Assembly (NCBI RefSeq): GCF_018499505.1
Contig: NZ_JAHDAC010000008.1
Location: 1 to 64,000 of the forward strand
DNA from: Streptococcus parasanguinis
Lineage (GTDB): Bacteria; Bacillota; Bacilli; Lactobacillales; Streptococcaceae
Direction of reading: 5' to 3'
DNA length: 64,000 nt
Position 1 is the first letter of the stretch; each line of letters opens with the position of its first letter. The position numbers and the translations under genes were made by a program. Shown in pieces: positions 9,446 through 17,836 of the stretch. The notes below the pieces were generated by a model. It did not search any database, was not told the DNA's origin, and was given only the letters and a program-made list of their open reading frames with translations.

Positions 9446-10129
9446 TTATAGATTCTTTCTTTTCTTTGCTTTCTTTGTCAGAGCGACATCACAATTTTCA
9501 ATCTTGTTAATCAATAGATTGGCAAGGGCAAAATCATCGATGTTCGATTTCATATTTACCTCGTAGTTCAAGGTCAGTTGTTCTCCAGCTTGGGTCGTTG
9601 TGACAGAAATAAAGTCAATTTCTGAACAACTTTGGCCCAACAACTGGCTGATTTGTTCTGCAACAGAATCTTGTTTTGAGACGGTAATAGTCAAATGACG
9701 GCGCCGTTGATGGTCTACCTTACTCTGTTTGTTCTCTAATACCAGCCACACCCCTAGTAAAGAGAGGGTTGATAAAATGGCTAATAAAAGATAGCCCGAA
9801 CCTGCCGCTAGTCCTATAATCATAGCTAAGAAAATGGCAATCAACTCTCTAGAACCACTCGTAGCCGAACGAAAACGGATCAAACTAAAGGTCCCTGCCA
9901 CTGCAATCGAGGTTCCCAAACTTCCATTGACCAAAAAGATCACTAAGGTCATCATACAAGGAAGCAAGGTCAAACTAATGACAAACTCTCGAGTGTAAAG
10001 TGTCCGGTATTTATAGGTCCAAGATAGGGCCATCCCTAGAAAGAGGCTGACCAAAAGGGCCAGCAGTAAGCGCAAAGGATCCACCGTTGCTGTAGCATTA
10101 TTAAAAATAGAATCAAATAGATTAGACAT
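9446..10129 (-). CDS. DUF4956 domain-containing membrane protein
   Basis: 227 residues from ATG 10129; a GTG three codons upstream is the alternative. Three to four transmembrane helices occupy residues 15-130, with LIRFRSATSGSRELIAIFLAM between the second and third, then a soluble domain of about 90 residues ending in a basic tail (KKAKKRKNL). DUF4956 proteins recur next to VTC-type polyphosphate polymerase domains; their own function is not established. The start overlaps the end of the VTC gene by 8 bases, so the two are translationally coupled. Confidence 0.8.
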   Translation of the reverse strand: MSNLFDSIFNNATATVDPLRLLLALLVSLFLGMALSWTYKYRTLYTREFVISLTLLPCMMTLVIFLVNGSLGTSIAVAGTFSLIRFRSATSGSRELIAIFLAMIIGLAAGSGYLLLAILSTLSLLGVWLVLENKQSKVDHQRRRHLTITVSKQDSVAEQISQLLGQSCSEIDFISVTTTQAGEQLTLNYEVNMKSNIDDFALANLLINKIENCDVALTKKAKKRKNL

Positions 10130-10901
10130 AGGCAGCACCTATCGTTTCTTGAACTGGTCTTGGGGCATAATCCAAGCCTTGTGATTTATGATAAGCACAG
10201 CTATATTTTGAAAATTTCTGCTTCACCAAACCATACTTCTCTAAAATATCCTTTAGCCATTTAGGTTCTTGCCCAGGAGCCTTAATTTCCATGATTACGA
10301 AGTCATCCTCTAGTAGAGGTTCTCCTTTCTTCCCATCAAAAAGGCTAACAGCCTGATCTCGAAAGACTAAGTTTTGATCGATTGTCACGCGAATCTTCTG
10401 ATAAGGATAACCCTGAATGGATTTCTTTTCTTTGAGAGACAAGCGATCATAGTAAATGAACATCCGTGGTTCCAATCGATGACCATAACGTTTGCGCAAT
10501 CTCTGAATCTCTTGCACTAAGTCTGGATCTTGTATCTGATGATCTACTTTCCCATCTGTCATCAAGTTGATAATGGCTTGCGAAGTGGCGACTAGACGGA
10601 ATTTATGGCCAATTCCTTCTTCATCTTTTGACTTCACCTCTAGAAATACTGGACTGTCTGCTTGAGGTTTTTCTATATATGTCCGCATCCGAATTTTTTC
10701 ACGGCGGTGTTGTTTGGCAAGAGCATCTTGAATGACATCAAAATTTTCCGTATCAAAATAAATGTTTGAAATGGTTGAAGTTGGGTAATCATCTTCTACG
10801 ACGTATTCTTTTAAGTCTTTGATCAAGTCCTTCACGTCATCTTTTGCGACGATATATTTTGTTTCGATTCGTTTGAAACTTGTCTCAATTGTTTTTTTCA
10901 T
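10122..10901 (-). CDS. VTC domain (polyphosphate polymerase-like) protein
   Basis: A 259-residue cytoplasmic protein made of a single VTC domain, the triphosphate-tunnel fold that in yeast Vtc4 makes polyphosphate from ATP. Basic and acidic tunnel residues are recognisable: ETKYIV (about 12), SNIYFDTENFDV (about 45), the Arg/Lys cluster EKIRMRTYIEKP (about 70), FLEVKSKD (about 86) and the C-terminal VIMEIKAPG (about 205). Whether it polymerises phosphate or handles another substrate is unknown for bacterial single-domain members. It is coupled to the DUF4956 gene and divergent from the lipoprotein at 11116, the usual neighbours of this family. Confidence 0.8.
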   Translation of the reverse strand: MKKTIETSFKRIETKYIVAKDDVKDLIKDLKEYVVEDDYPTSTISNIYFDTENFDVIQDALAKQHRREKIRMRTYIEKPQADSPVFLEVKSKDEEGIGHKFRLVATSQAIINLMTDGKVDHQIQDPDLVQEIQRLRKRYGHRLEPRMFIYYDRLSLKEKKSIQGYPYQKIRVTIDQNLVFRDQAVSLFDGKKGEPLLEDDFVIMEIKAPGQEPKWLKDILEKYGLVKQKFSKYSCAYHKSQGLDYAPRPVQETIGAAYV

Positions 10902-11115
10902 GTTTCTTCTCCTTTAAGGGGGATCTATTGTTTCTAACCTTCAGTAAGTATGAATACGACTTACGTGCTTTCTAGTTTAATGGGACTTTCTTAACTGGTC
11001 ATTAAGCCAAACTTAAAGAAAACTAAAGTTAAGGTTCCTTTCAGAAAAACTTTAGGAAACTTTCAGCTAGCAACTTTAGACTAGGAGCATATCAATTGAA
11101 CGAGAGGAAAAGCTC
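10902..11115. promoter_or_regulatory. Divergent control region with repeated ACTTTAG-type elements
   Basis: The 213-base gap between the VTC gene and the divergent lipoprotein holds no gene. It has several related short elements: CTTAAAG and ACTAAAG near 11012-11026, then ACTTTAG (11049), ACTTTCAG (11059) and ACTTTAG (11073). Direct repeats of this kind suggest an OmpR-type response regulator or similar, but they do not fit the CiaR pattern exactly. Confidence 0.35.
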
Positions 11116-12345
11116 ATGAAATCAAACAAATGGAAATTTTTATTAACGGGGGCCGCAACCCTCACCTTACTGACAGCTTGCACCCAGGCGTCATCACAAT
11201 CAGCTACAAAAAGCAATACTGCACAAACAACCGCTACTTCTACTTCAAAAAATAAAACAAACAATTCCAACTATTTTACAGATAAGGACAAGGACAGCTC
11301 TTATGATGAAAGCAAAGCATCTACTGTAAAACTATCTGGTTCGTCTGCAAGTGTATCAGGTGACGGCGTAGCTGTATCTGGATCAACTGTGACCATCTCA
11401 AAGGCTGGAACCTATGTCATCTCTGGTGAATCCGATGGGGTTCAAATCAAGGTCGAAGCGGGTGACTCAGACGATGTTCACATCGTCTTGAAAGGCGTTA
11501 CCATGACCAACACCAACGCGCCAATTTCTGCTACGAAAGCAGGGCATGTCTACCTCACTCTAGCAGACGGCACGACCAATACCTTGTCTGATTCAAGTTC
11601 AAACAATGATGAAGATGCCGACGCAGTGATCTTCTCTAAAGGCGACCTCACCATCAATGGTTCAGGTACGCTCAACATTGACGCTAAGAAGAACAACGGT
11701 ATCAAAGCCAATGACACTCTCCATATCACAGGTGGAACCTATAAGATCACGGCTGTAGGAGATGCCTTCAACGTCAATGACGAACTCAATATCACTGGTA
11801 CGACCATGACCATCGATGCAGATGAAGATGCAGTCAAGGTGGATAATGATGAAGATACTTCGGTCGGAACCATGTATCTTTCAGATAACAAAATGACCAT
11901 CACCGCAGGAGACGACGGAATCCATGCTTCTGGTGATCTGATCATCGATAGCGGAACCTATGAGGTAACAGAGTCTGTCGAAGGTCTCGAAGGAAAATCG
12001 ATCACCATCAACGGTGGAGATATCACCATCTATGCAACCGATGACGGTGTCAATGCGGCCAATGCCAATGCCAACCAAGATGAAATTTTCTTCACTATGA
12101 ATGGTGGAACCCTCAACGTTGAAGTTGGCCAAGGCGATACCGATCCAATTGATTCGAATGGAAATATCACCGTTACCGGAGGAACCATTAAATTAACGGG
12201 TCAATCTGGCTTCGACTTTGATGAAACAGCTACCTACACTGGCGGAGACATCTATATCAACGGTGAAAAACAAACGGAAATTGTCAACTCCATGCCTGGA
12301 GGCGGTGGTGCTCACGGAGGTGGCGGACCTCAAGGCGGTCATTAA
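11116..12345 (+). CDS. Carbohydrate-binding domain-containing (Cthe_2159-like) lipoprotein
   Basis: 409 residues. A lipoprotein signal peptide (lipobox LTAC, Cys about 22) is followed by a Ser/Thr/Lys/Asn linker to about residue 65. The rest is a repetitive beta-helix-like domain with recurrent Asp/Asn-Gly turns (GDGVAVSG, DAVKVDND, DDGIHASG, DDGVNAAN), as in Cthe_2159-type proteins that bind calcium and acidic polysaccharide. The end is Gly/His-rich (GGGGAHGGGGPQGGH). ATG 11116 follows GAGAGGAAAAGCTC. The protein should be tethered outside the membrane and is divergent from the VTC/DUF4956 pair, a recurring association of unknown purpose. Confidence 0.8.
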   Translation: MKSNKWKFLLTGAATLTLLTACTQASSQSATKSNTAQTTATSTSKNKTNNSNYFTDKDKDSSYDESKASTVKLSGSSASVSGDGVAVSGSTVTISKAGTYVISGESDGVQIKVEAGDSDDVHIVLKGVTMTNTNAPISATKAGHVYLTLADGTTNTLSDSSSNNDEDADAVIFSKGDLTINGSGTLNIDAKKNNGIKANDTLHITGGTYKITAVGDAFNVNDELNITGTTMTIDADEDAVKVDNDEDTSVGTMYLSDNKMTITAGDDGIHASGDLIIDSGTYEVTESVEGLEGKSITINGGDITIYATDDGVNAANANANQDEIFFTMNGGTLNVEVGQGDTDPIDSNGNITVTGGTIKLTGQSGFDFDETATYTGGDIYINGEKQTEIVNSMPGGGGAHGGGGPQGGH

Positions 12346-12356
12346 TAATAACAAAT

Positions 12357-12388
12357 AAAGGCAGGATTTCTTCCTGACCTTTTTTTGT
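12357..12388 (+). terminator. Terminator of the carbohydrate-binding lipoprotein gene
   Basis: AAAGGCAGGA and TCCTGACCTTT pair with one bulge and are followed by TTTTTTG. Confidence 0.8.
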
Positions 12389-12437
12389 TACCCTTTTTAT
12401 GATAGAATAGAAAATCAATCAGCTTATCGAAAGGAAC

Positions 12438-13121
12438 ATGATGAAAAAACAAACACTCCCTCTTTTCTTCACACTCTTGCTGTCTCTTCTTTTTCTCTCA
12501 GCCTGTGTGCCGGACCTTAAGATCAACTTTAAAAAAGAACCCACTACTACCAGCTCAAAAAAGAAAACCTTTAAAAAAAGTAGCTCGAGTCGTTCTAGCC
12601 TCCCGAGTCGCTCAACCAGTTCAAATAGCTCAAGCAACTCCTCTAGCTCTCCCTCAACTACTACGGAAACCACTTCTGACATCGTCACAACCGAAGGACT
12701 CCCTAGAAATGCTCAAGAAGCACCCAAAGATAAAATTTATGCAACAGGGAACTTAAAAGTAGCCTACTCTAGAAATGACGATAAAATTTTTGCACAGACG
12801 CCGGATTATGAAGGATATACCACCGCTCTTGTCCAAACAATTCTTGGAAATCCAGAGAAACAAATAACAGACCCTGCTTATATTGCCGAATCTTTTGAAA
12901 ATACCGAATTAGAAAATATTAAAGGGCTCTACCACGAGGGGAAAATCACAGAGGAACAAGCTCATGCCTTTTTGATGGGAGCTGTTGATCTCAAACAAGC
13001 GTCTAAATTCGGAGTAAACTACACCATTTACACCTATAAAAACAACACCATTCAACTGGTCTTTGAAAACGACCAACTTCTCTATATTACACCAAATCCT
13101 GATGTTGTCTTCTTTAAATAA
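12438..13121 (+). CDS. Putative lipoprotein (possibly DUF4947 family)
   Basis: 227 residues with a lipoprotein signal peptide (lipobox LSAC, Cys about 23). A low-complexity Ser/Thr/Lys linker (about 38-85) with many consecutive Ser codons follows, then a C-terminal domain of about 130 residues without recognisable catalytic motifs (GNLKVAYSRNDDKIFAQTPD, KGLYHEGKITEEQAHAFL). It resembles streptococcal DUF4947 lipoproteins from memory, but I am not certain. ATG follows GAAAGGAACATG; a second ATG directly behind could also be used. It has its own promoter region after the terminator at 12357 and ends at the MITE-like element. Confidence 0.7.
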   Translation: MMKKQTLPLFFTLLLSLLFLSACVPDLKINFKKEPTTTSSKKKTFKKSSSSRSSLPSRSTSSNSSSNSSSSPSTTTETTSDIVTTEGLPRNAQEAPKDKIYATGNLKVAYSRNDDKIFAQTPDYEGYTTALVQTILGNPEKQITDPAYIAESFENTELENIKGLYHEGKITEEQAHAFLMGAVDLKQASKFGVNYTIYTYKNNTIQLVFENDQLLYITPNPDVVFFK

Positions 13122-13124
13122 TAA

Positions 13125-13300
13125 GAGAGTGGGACAGAAATCGGTAATTCGTTAGAATTCGATTTCGTCGTACCACCTCCGCACAGTTGAGTAGGGCTGT
13201 AAAAGCTTTTGAAATCAGCGTAGTAGAGCCCACTCAACCACTGCGTCTTGCTCGACAATCCAAAAACAATTGAGAGGCTAGGACTTTTGTCCCAGCCTCT
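13125..13300. mobile_element. MITE-like streptococcal intergenic repeat
   Basis: The 176-base element has imperfect terminal inverted repeats: GAGAGTGGGACAGAAAT at the left and GAGGCTGGGACAAAAGT (reverse strand) at the right. Inside, TTGAGTaGGGCT and AGCCCACTCAA form a second hairpin. Similar elements are common between genes in oral streptococci. The right end, GAGGCTaGGAC-ttttgtcccAGCCTC, doubles as a terminator hairpin between the convergent lipoprotein and YhgE genes. No transposase is encoded. Any reading frame through it is likely spurious. Confidence 0.6.
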
Positions 13301-13316
13301 TGTTTCACATGAAACA
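13301..13316. promoter_or_regulatory. Degenerate parS-like site
   Basis: TGTTTCACATGAAACA differs by one base from the parS consensus TGTTNCACGTGAAACA. It directly abuts the MITE-like element, about 38 kb left of dnaA. The central G-to-A change may weaken ParB binding. Confidence 0.4.
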
Positions 13317-13355
13317 AAAAAACTCCCAACACATTCTGTTGGGAGTTCCTGAAGA

Positions 13356-16151
13356 TTAGTCCTCTTCATATTTTTTTGGATTATAGAACCACATTCCGAG
13401 GCCTACAAAAAGAACAATAGTCATCAGAAGGAAGGCCACTTGATTTCCAATTTCTCCTGTCATCGAAATCGTTTGACGAAGACCAGAAACGGTATAACTC
13501 ATTGGCAAGAATGGATGAATGGCTTGGAAAAATCCATTTGTCAAAGCAAGAGGATAGGTTCCTGCACTAGAAGCCAATTGCAAGAGCAAGAGGATCAAGG
13601 AAAGGAAAGCACCGATCTTTCTTTGCCATGTTGTCAAAGCAGTCACGATAGACATGAAGGCCACACTACCAATCACACAAAGGAAGAGAGTAGCCATCTC
13701 ATGATTAGCTGATAAACCAATCAAGTGAACGGCACCATAGACCAAGACTCCTGCAATCACCGCAATCGTTCCGTTGACCTCAAAGCGAGATTTAAACCAT
13801 GCCCAGCGACTTTCAGGATGACGACCGGATGGCAATTTTGCAAAGATCATATTGGTTGACAAGGCACAAACAAAGAGTGCTACAGAGATCATATAAGGAG
13901 CCATTCCGACACCATTCACCGGGACATTGTCACGGTCTGTTTTAGACAAAGTGACAGGATCTGCTAAGGTTTTAGCGTTTTCTTTTTCAGTTGTAGCCAC
14001 ATTCAATTGTCCCTTAGCATCGTTTAATCCTTGACTCAAGGTTTGGCTTCCTGTTGCTAATTCACCTAAACCATTTGTCAATGTTTGGCCACCTGCTGCT
14101 AATTTGCTGGACCCATCTGAGATTTGATTTGCACCGTCGGCTAGTTTATCAGCTCCGGTCACCAGTTGACCTGATTTTTCTGTCAACTGATTGACACCAG
14201 TGACAAGTTTATTGACACCACCTGCCAACTCTGGAGTCTTGCTGTTCAATTGTCCTACACCGTCAGCTAATTTTCCAGCACCAGCAACCAATTCACCCGA
14301 CTTACCTGTTAATTGGGTCGCTCCTGAAGCCAGTTGATTCATGCCTGATGTCAAGGCAGGCATCTTCCCATTTAACTCACCTAGACCAGAAGCTAATTGA
14401 TTGCTTCCTGCAAGTAATTCTGATGATTTACTATCTAGTTGACCAACACCTGCTGCTAACTGACTAGCCCCATTTGTTAAAGTACTGCTATTCGTCTGAA
14501 GTTGGGTTGCTCCATTAGCGATTTTATCAACACCAGCTGTATAAGCGTCGATCCCTTGACCGATGGTTTGACTAGCTGGCAACAATTGTCCACTAACTGC
14601 GGATTGGATCTTAGACAAGCCACTTGACAAGTCTGTCAAGGTAGAAGAAGCTGTCGGTAAAACTTGATTGGCTGCCGTTTGCAGTTGTGTCAAGCTATTT
14701 CCTGTATTCAAACTACCTTGGATCGTTTGAATCGTTGTCAAGATTCCTTGAGCCGCCGTTTCACTCGAGCTTGGGCTCGATGAGATCGCCGCATTGATTT
14801 CCGCTTGTTGGTCAGCTGTCATTGCTTGATAGGCTGCTGTCCCTTGCACACTTGCAAGGGCATTTGCACGATCCGCTTGGGCTGAAGCAAGGATTGATTG
14901 AGCTGAATTCGCAATACTCGTCAATCCAGACGAAAGTTGACTGGTATCTACCGAAGCATTTTGAATCGCCGCATTTAATTGGTTTAAACCAGCTGCCAAT
15001 TGATCAATCTGAACAGATTGACTTGTAGAAGCTTGTAGCTGGCTTGATAATGTTTGAATACCTGATTCTAATTGTGAAACCCCATTTCGAAGGGTAGCAG
15101 ATTGACTACTTAATTGACCCGCTCCTTCTGATAAAGTAGCGACTCCATTTGTATAGGTTGCTAAACCATTTGAAAAGTTAGATAGGCCTGAATTCAATTG
15201 ACGCACGCCATTGGTATAATTCCCAAGACCATCATTGAGGATCCCCATACCACTGGTTAATTGACCAACTCCAGAAGCCAACTGAGGGGTTTGACTCGCC
15301 ATTTGATTGAGACCATTTCCTAATCGATCCACTCCGGTAGCGTAAGCCATCAGGCCTGTATTAAAAGTACCAAACCCATTATTTAATTGATTGACGCCAG
15401 ATACCAAGTTTGGAAGTTGACCAGCCATTTGATTGAGACCATTTCCTAATTGACCAACACCATCTGTATAAGCCGCTAGACCTGTACGAAGAGTAGTTGC
15501 ACCATCTGAAAATGCTAAGCTTGAACGAGCCAATGTATTCAAATTAGTAGATAGTGTTTGACCACCATCTTCCAATTTACTTGCACCATCTGCTAATTTA
15601 GAACTTCCATCTGCCGCTGTCCCCATACCAGTTTTAAGCGATCCCATTTTAGAAAATAAAGCTGTTGTATAAGTATTGGTCACTTTTTCAGCCACTGACT
15701 GCTTCATTTTTGTCATCGCAGTGTCGCTCATTTTCCCTGCGATAAAACTATGACCACTGGACGTTTGGTAATCAATGGTCATCTGTTCCGGATGATTGGT
15801 TAAGATGGAGCTAGCTTTTTTTGAAAGATCCTCAGGCAGGGTTACAATCATATAATAATCGCCATTTTTAAGACCATCTTTCGCAGCTTTCTCATCTACA
15901 AAATGAAAATCAAGTGAATCATTGTCCTTCAAATTGGACACCATGTCTTTTCCGATTTCCATCTTTTGTCCATTATATGTAGCAGATTGATCCATATTGA
16001 CAACCGCTACAGGAAGATCCGAAACCTGGCCATATGGATCCCACATGGAAGATAGAAAAATAATATTATAAAGAGCTGGAATCAAAGCAACTCCAATCAT
16101 GACAATGATAAATGTTGGCTTTTTAAGAACAGCCTTCCATTCTTTCATCAT
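13356..16151 (-). CDS. YhgE/Pip domain-containing membrane protein
   Basis: About 931 residues from ATG 16151, which follows AAAGGAGACAAAAAAT; 34 extra upstream codons in frame lack such a site. An N-terminal transmembrane helix (about 13-35) is followed by a conserved extracellular Pip domain. A very long repetitive middle is built from units of the type GVxQLxxGLxxL/ANGxxQL (about 190-720), then six C-terminal helices of ABC-2 permease type. Phage-infection protein homologues are thought to be exporters or envelope proteins with a long extracellular stalk. The repeats show at DNA level too. A divergent TetR gene lies 135 bases upstream. Confidence 0.9.
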   Translation of the reverse strand: MMKEWKAVLKKPTFIIVMIGVALIPALYNIIFLSSMWDPYGQVSDLPVAVVNMDQSATYNGQKMEIGKDMVSNLKDNDSLDFHFVDEKAAKDGLKNGDYYMIVTLPEDLSKKASSILTNHPEQMTIDYQTSSGHSFIAGKMSDTAMTKMKQSVAEKVTNTYTTALFSKMGSLKTGMGTAADGSSKLADGASKLEDGGQTLSTNLNTLARSSLAFSDGATTLRTGLAAYTDGVGQLGNGLNQMAGQLPNLVSGVNQLNNGFGTFNTGLMAYATGVDRLGNGLNQMASQTPQLASGVGQLTSGMGILNDGLGNYTNGVRQLNSGLSNFSNGLATYTNGVATLSEGAGQLSSQSATLRNGVSQLESGIQTLSSQLQASTSQSVQIDQLAAGLNQLNAAIQNASVDTSQLSSGLTSIANSAQSILASAQADRANALASVQGTAAYQAMTADQQAEINAAISSSPSSSETAAQGILTTIQTIQGSLNTGNSLTQLQTAANQVLPTASSTLTDLSSGLSKIQSAVSGQLLPASQTIGQGIDAYTAGVDKIANGATQLQTNSSTLTNGASQLAAGVGQLDSKSSELLAGSNQLASGLGELNGKMPALTSGMNQLASGATQLTGKSGELVAGAGKLADGVGQLNSKTPELAGGVNKLVTGVNQLTEKSGQLVTGADKLADGANQISDGSSKLAAGGQTLTNGLGELATGSQTLSQGLNDAKGQLNVATTEKENAKTLADPVTLSKTDRDNVPVNGVGMAPYMISVALFVCALSTNMIFAKLPSGRHPESRWAWFKSRFEVNGTIAVIAGVLVYGAVHLIGLSANHEMATLFLCVIGSVAFMSIVTALTTWQRKIGAFLSLILLLLQLASSAGTYPLALTNGFFQAIHPFLPMSYTVSGLRQTISMTGEIGNQVAFLLMTIVLFVGLGMWFYNPKKYEED

Positions 16152-16285
16152 ATTTTTTGTCTCCTTTTTATACACATTGTCTAATTTTCTGATATAATAG
16201 ATTATACAGTTTCTAAAAATTTTCACAAGTAGGGAATCTTTGTTTTTAGACACTTTTTATAATTTTGTGCAAAAAGGATTAACAG
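16152..16285. promoter_or_regulatory. Divergent yhgE/tetR control region
   Basis: It holds TATAAT (16193-16198) and spaced inverted half-sites TTGTCTAA (about 16178) and TTAGACAC (about 16247), with a related TTTCTAAAAATT between. These could be the operator of the adjacent TetR protein. No gene fits in the gap. Confidence 0.4.
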
Positions 16286-16819
16286 ATGACTGAGAGCAAT
16301 AAACGATTAAAAACAAAACGAAATATCGAGGAGGCGATGGTTCGACTACTCGAAAAGGAATCATTCGACCAAATCACAACGGTTGAGTTAGCACAAGAAT
16401 CCGGCATTAGTCGCTCTAGCTTTTATACCCACTATCGAGACAAGTACGACATGATCGAGCGCTACCAACAAGCACTCTTTCACAAGCTTGAATACATCTT
16501 TGATAAACACCAAGACGACAAGCGTCAAGCGATTACAGAAGTGTTCGGATTTCTAACCAAGGAGCCACTCTTTGCGGTTCTTCTGACAGAGAATGGAACC
16601 AAGGAGATCCAAACCTTCTTACGACATAAATTACAGATTCTTCTGGTTGATAGTTTGCAAGAGCGCTATAGTCATAAATCATTAACAGATATTGAAAGAG
16701 TCTACAGTTCTGTCTATCTGACCAATGCCTTCTTCGGAGTCTGTCAAATGTGGGTTTCTCGCGGAAAAAAAGAAAGCCCTCAACAAATGGCTGAATTTTT
16801 AATGAAAATGTTACGGTAA
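16286..16819 (+). CDS. TetR/AcrR family transcriptional regulator
   Basis: 177 residues. The N-terminal helix-turn-helix is clear (TVELAQESGISRSSFYTHYRDKYDMIERY, about 28-57), preceded by the usual KRNIEEAMVRLLEKESFDQI helix. The C-terminal ligand and dimer domain is not recognisable by sequence. By position it most likely represses the divergent YhgE/Pip gene, as such pairs do in other Firmicutes. ATG 16286 follows AAAAAGGATTAACAG. The inducer is unknown. Confidence 0.9.
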   Translation: MTESNKRLKTKRNIEEAMVRLLEKESFDQITTVELAQESGISRSSFYTHYRDKYDMIERYQQALFHKLEYIFDKHQDDKRQAITEVFGFLTKEPLFAVLLTENGTKEIQTFLRHKLQILLVDSLQERYSHKSLTDIERVYSSVYLTNAFFGVCQMWVSRGKKESPQQMAEFLMKMLR

Positions 16820-16826
16820 CAGTGCC

Positions 16827-16857
16827 TCCTGATCTAGATAGATCAGGATTTTTTTAT
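16827..16857 (+). terminator. Terminator of the tetR gene
   Basis: CCTGATCTA-gata-GATCAGG followed by ATTTTTTT. Confidence 0.85.
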
Positions 16858-16881
16858 TAGCAGGTTTAGGTTTTAAGAAAA

Positions 16882-16915
16882 CAAAAAGCTGTCTCATTTA
16901 ATGAAACAGCTTTAG
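16882..16915 (-). terminator. Second terminator hairpin downstream of rpsD
   Basis: AAAGCTGTcTCATT and AATGAaACAGCTTT pair; on the minus strand TTTTTGTTTTC follows. It would back up the rpsD terminator at 16976. Confidence 0.6.
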
Positions 16916-16975
16916 AGAATTTGTAAGTGAACAAAAAGGGGAGCAAAGTCAGAAATCAACCCTTTAAGACAAAAC

Positions 16976-17000
16976 AAAAAGCCCACTGTAGTAGGCTTTC
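16976..17000 (-). terminator. rpsD terminator
   Basis: On the minus strand AAAGCCtACT-acAGTgGGCTTT is followed by TTTGTTTTG, 20 bases past the rpsD stop. Confidence 0.8.
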
Positions 17001-17019
17001 TGCAAAGTATATCTTAAAA

Positions 17020-17631
17020 TTAAAGCATTTTGTTGTAGAATTCAACGACAAGTGCTTCGTTGATTTCTGGATTGATTTCATCGCGTTCTGGAAGGCGAGT
17101 CAATGAACCTTCAAGTTTATCAGCATCGAATGATACGAATGCTGGACGTCCAACTGTAGCTTCAACAGCTTCAAGGATAGCTGGAACTTTAGCTGATTTT
17201 TCGCGAACTGAGATCACTTGACCTGGAGTTACGCGGTATGAAGGGATATCAACGCGTTTTCCGTCAACAAGGATGTGACCGTGGTTAACGAATTGACGAG
17301 CTTGACGACGAGTAGTCGCAAGTCCAAGACGGTAAACAACGTTATCCAAACGACGTTCCAAAAGAAGCATGAAGTTGAAACCGACAGTTCCTTCTTTAAC
17401 TTTAGTAGCTTGTACGAACAAATTACGGAATTGTTTTTCACCAAGTCCGTAAGAGAAACGAAGTTTTTGTTTTTCAGCTAATTGCAAACCGTATTCTGAC
17501 AATTTTGAACGGTTGTTTGGTCCGTGTTGACCTGGTACATAGTTACGACGTGCCAATTCTTTACCTGTACCTGTAAGTGACAAGCCAAGACGGCGAGATT
17601 GTTTCCAAGATGGTCCTGTATAACGTGACAT
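17020..17631 (-). CDS. rpsD: 30S ribosomal protein S4
   Basis: A 203-residue primary 16S rRNA-binding protein needed for small subunit assembly. The start [19 protein letters not shown] and the S4 domain (about 93-155, [29 protein letters not shown]) are typical. It has no Cys knuckle at the N terminus, so it is the zinc-free form. ATG 17631 follows AGGAGGACATTTTAA. The gene is monocistronic, with a leader of about 150 bases upstream. Confidence 0.99.
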   Translation of the reverse strand: MSRYTGPSWKQSRRLGLSLTGTGKELARRNYVPGQHGPNNRSKLSEYGLQLAEKQKLRFSYGLGEKQFRNLFVQATKVKEGTVGFNFMLLLERRLDNVVYRLGLATTRRQARQFVNHGHILVDGKRVDIPSYRVTPGQVISVREKSAKVPAILEAVEATVGRPAFVSFDADKLEGSLTRLPERDEINPEINEALVVEFYNKML

Positions 17632-17786
17632 TTAAAATGTCCTCCTATAAAAATAATTTTTGTAGGAAATAACGTTTTAGACAAACCTGATTCGTTCAGA
17701 AAGCCTTCGCCCAAACAGCAAAGGTTACTTTTCTAGCTGACTTCCTGTTGACGAGCTTCATTTTGTCCTGCTGTCATTTCGCACAA
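17632..17786 (-). ncRNA. rpsD 5' leader, candidate S4 autoregulatory RNA
   Basis: From the predicted start point (about 17786) to the rpsD ATG there are about 155 untranslated bases. In Bacillus S4 represses its own mRNA through a leader structure. A leader of this length in the same place suggests the same here, but I cannot confirm the fold by eye. Confidence 0.35.
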
Positions 17787-17791
17787 ATTCT

Positions 17792-17820
17792 ATTCTATCA
17801 CGGAATAGAAACTTTGTAAA
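17792..17820 (-). promoter_or_regulatory. rpsD promoter
   Basis: On the minus strand TTTACA and TAGAAT are 17 bases apart. Confidence 0.7.
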
Positions 17821-17836
17821 GTCCTTCAAAACAATT

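Noticed and set aside
13082-13369. 95-codon minus-strand reading frame across the intergenic repeat
   Set aside because: It lies in the MITE-like element and overlaps the ends of two convergent genes; no ribosome binding site and no domain. Such frames are common artefacts of this repeat.
13700-15600. Long repetitive DNA as a possible CRISPR or VNTR
   Set aside because: It encodes the repeated Gly/Leu/Gln segments of the YhgE/Pip protein in an open frame; units vary and there are no spacers. No CRISPR array is present in the window.
17478-17714. 78-codon minus-strand frame overlapping the rpsD start
   Set aside because: Shadow of rpsD and its leader; no ribosome binding site and the S4 frame is certain.
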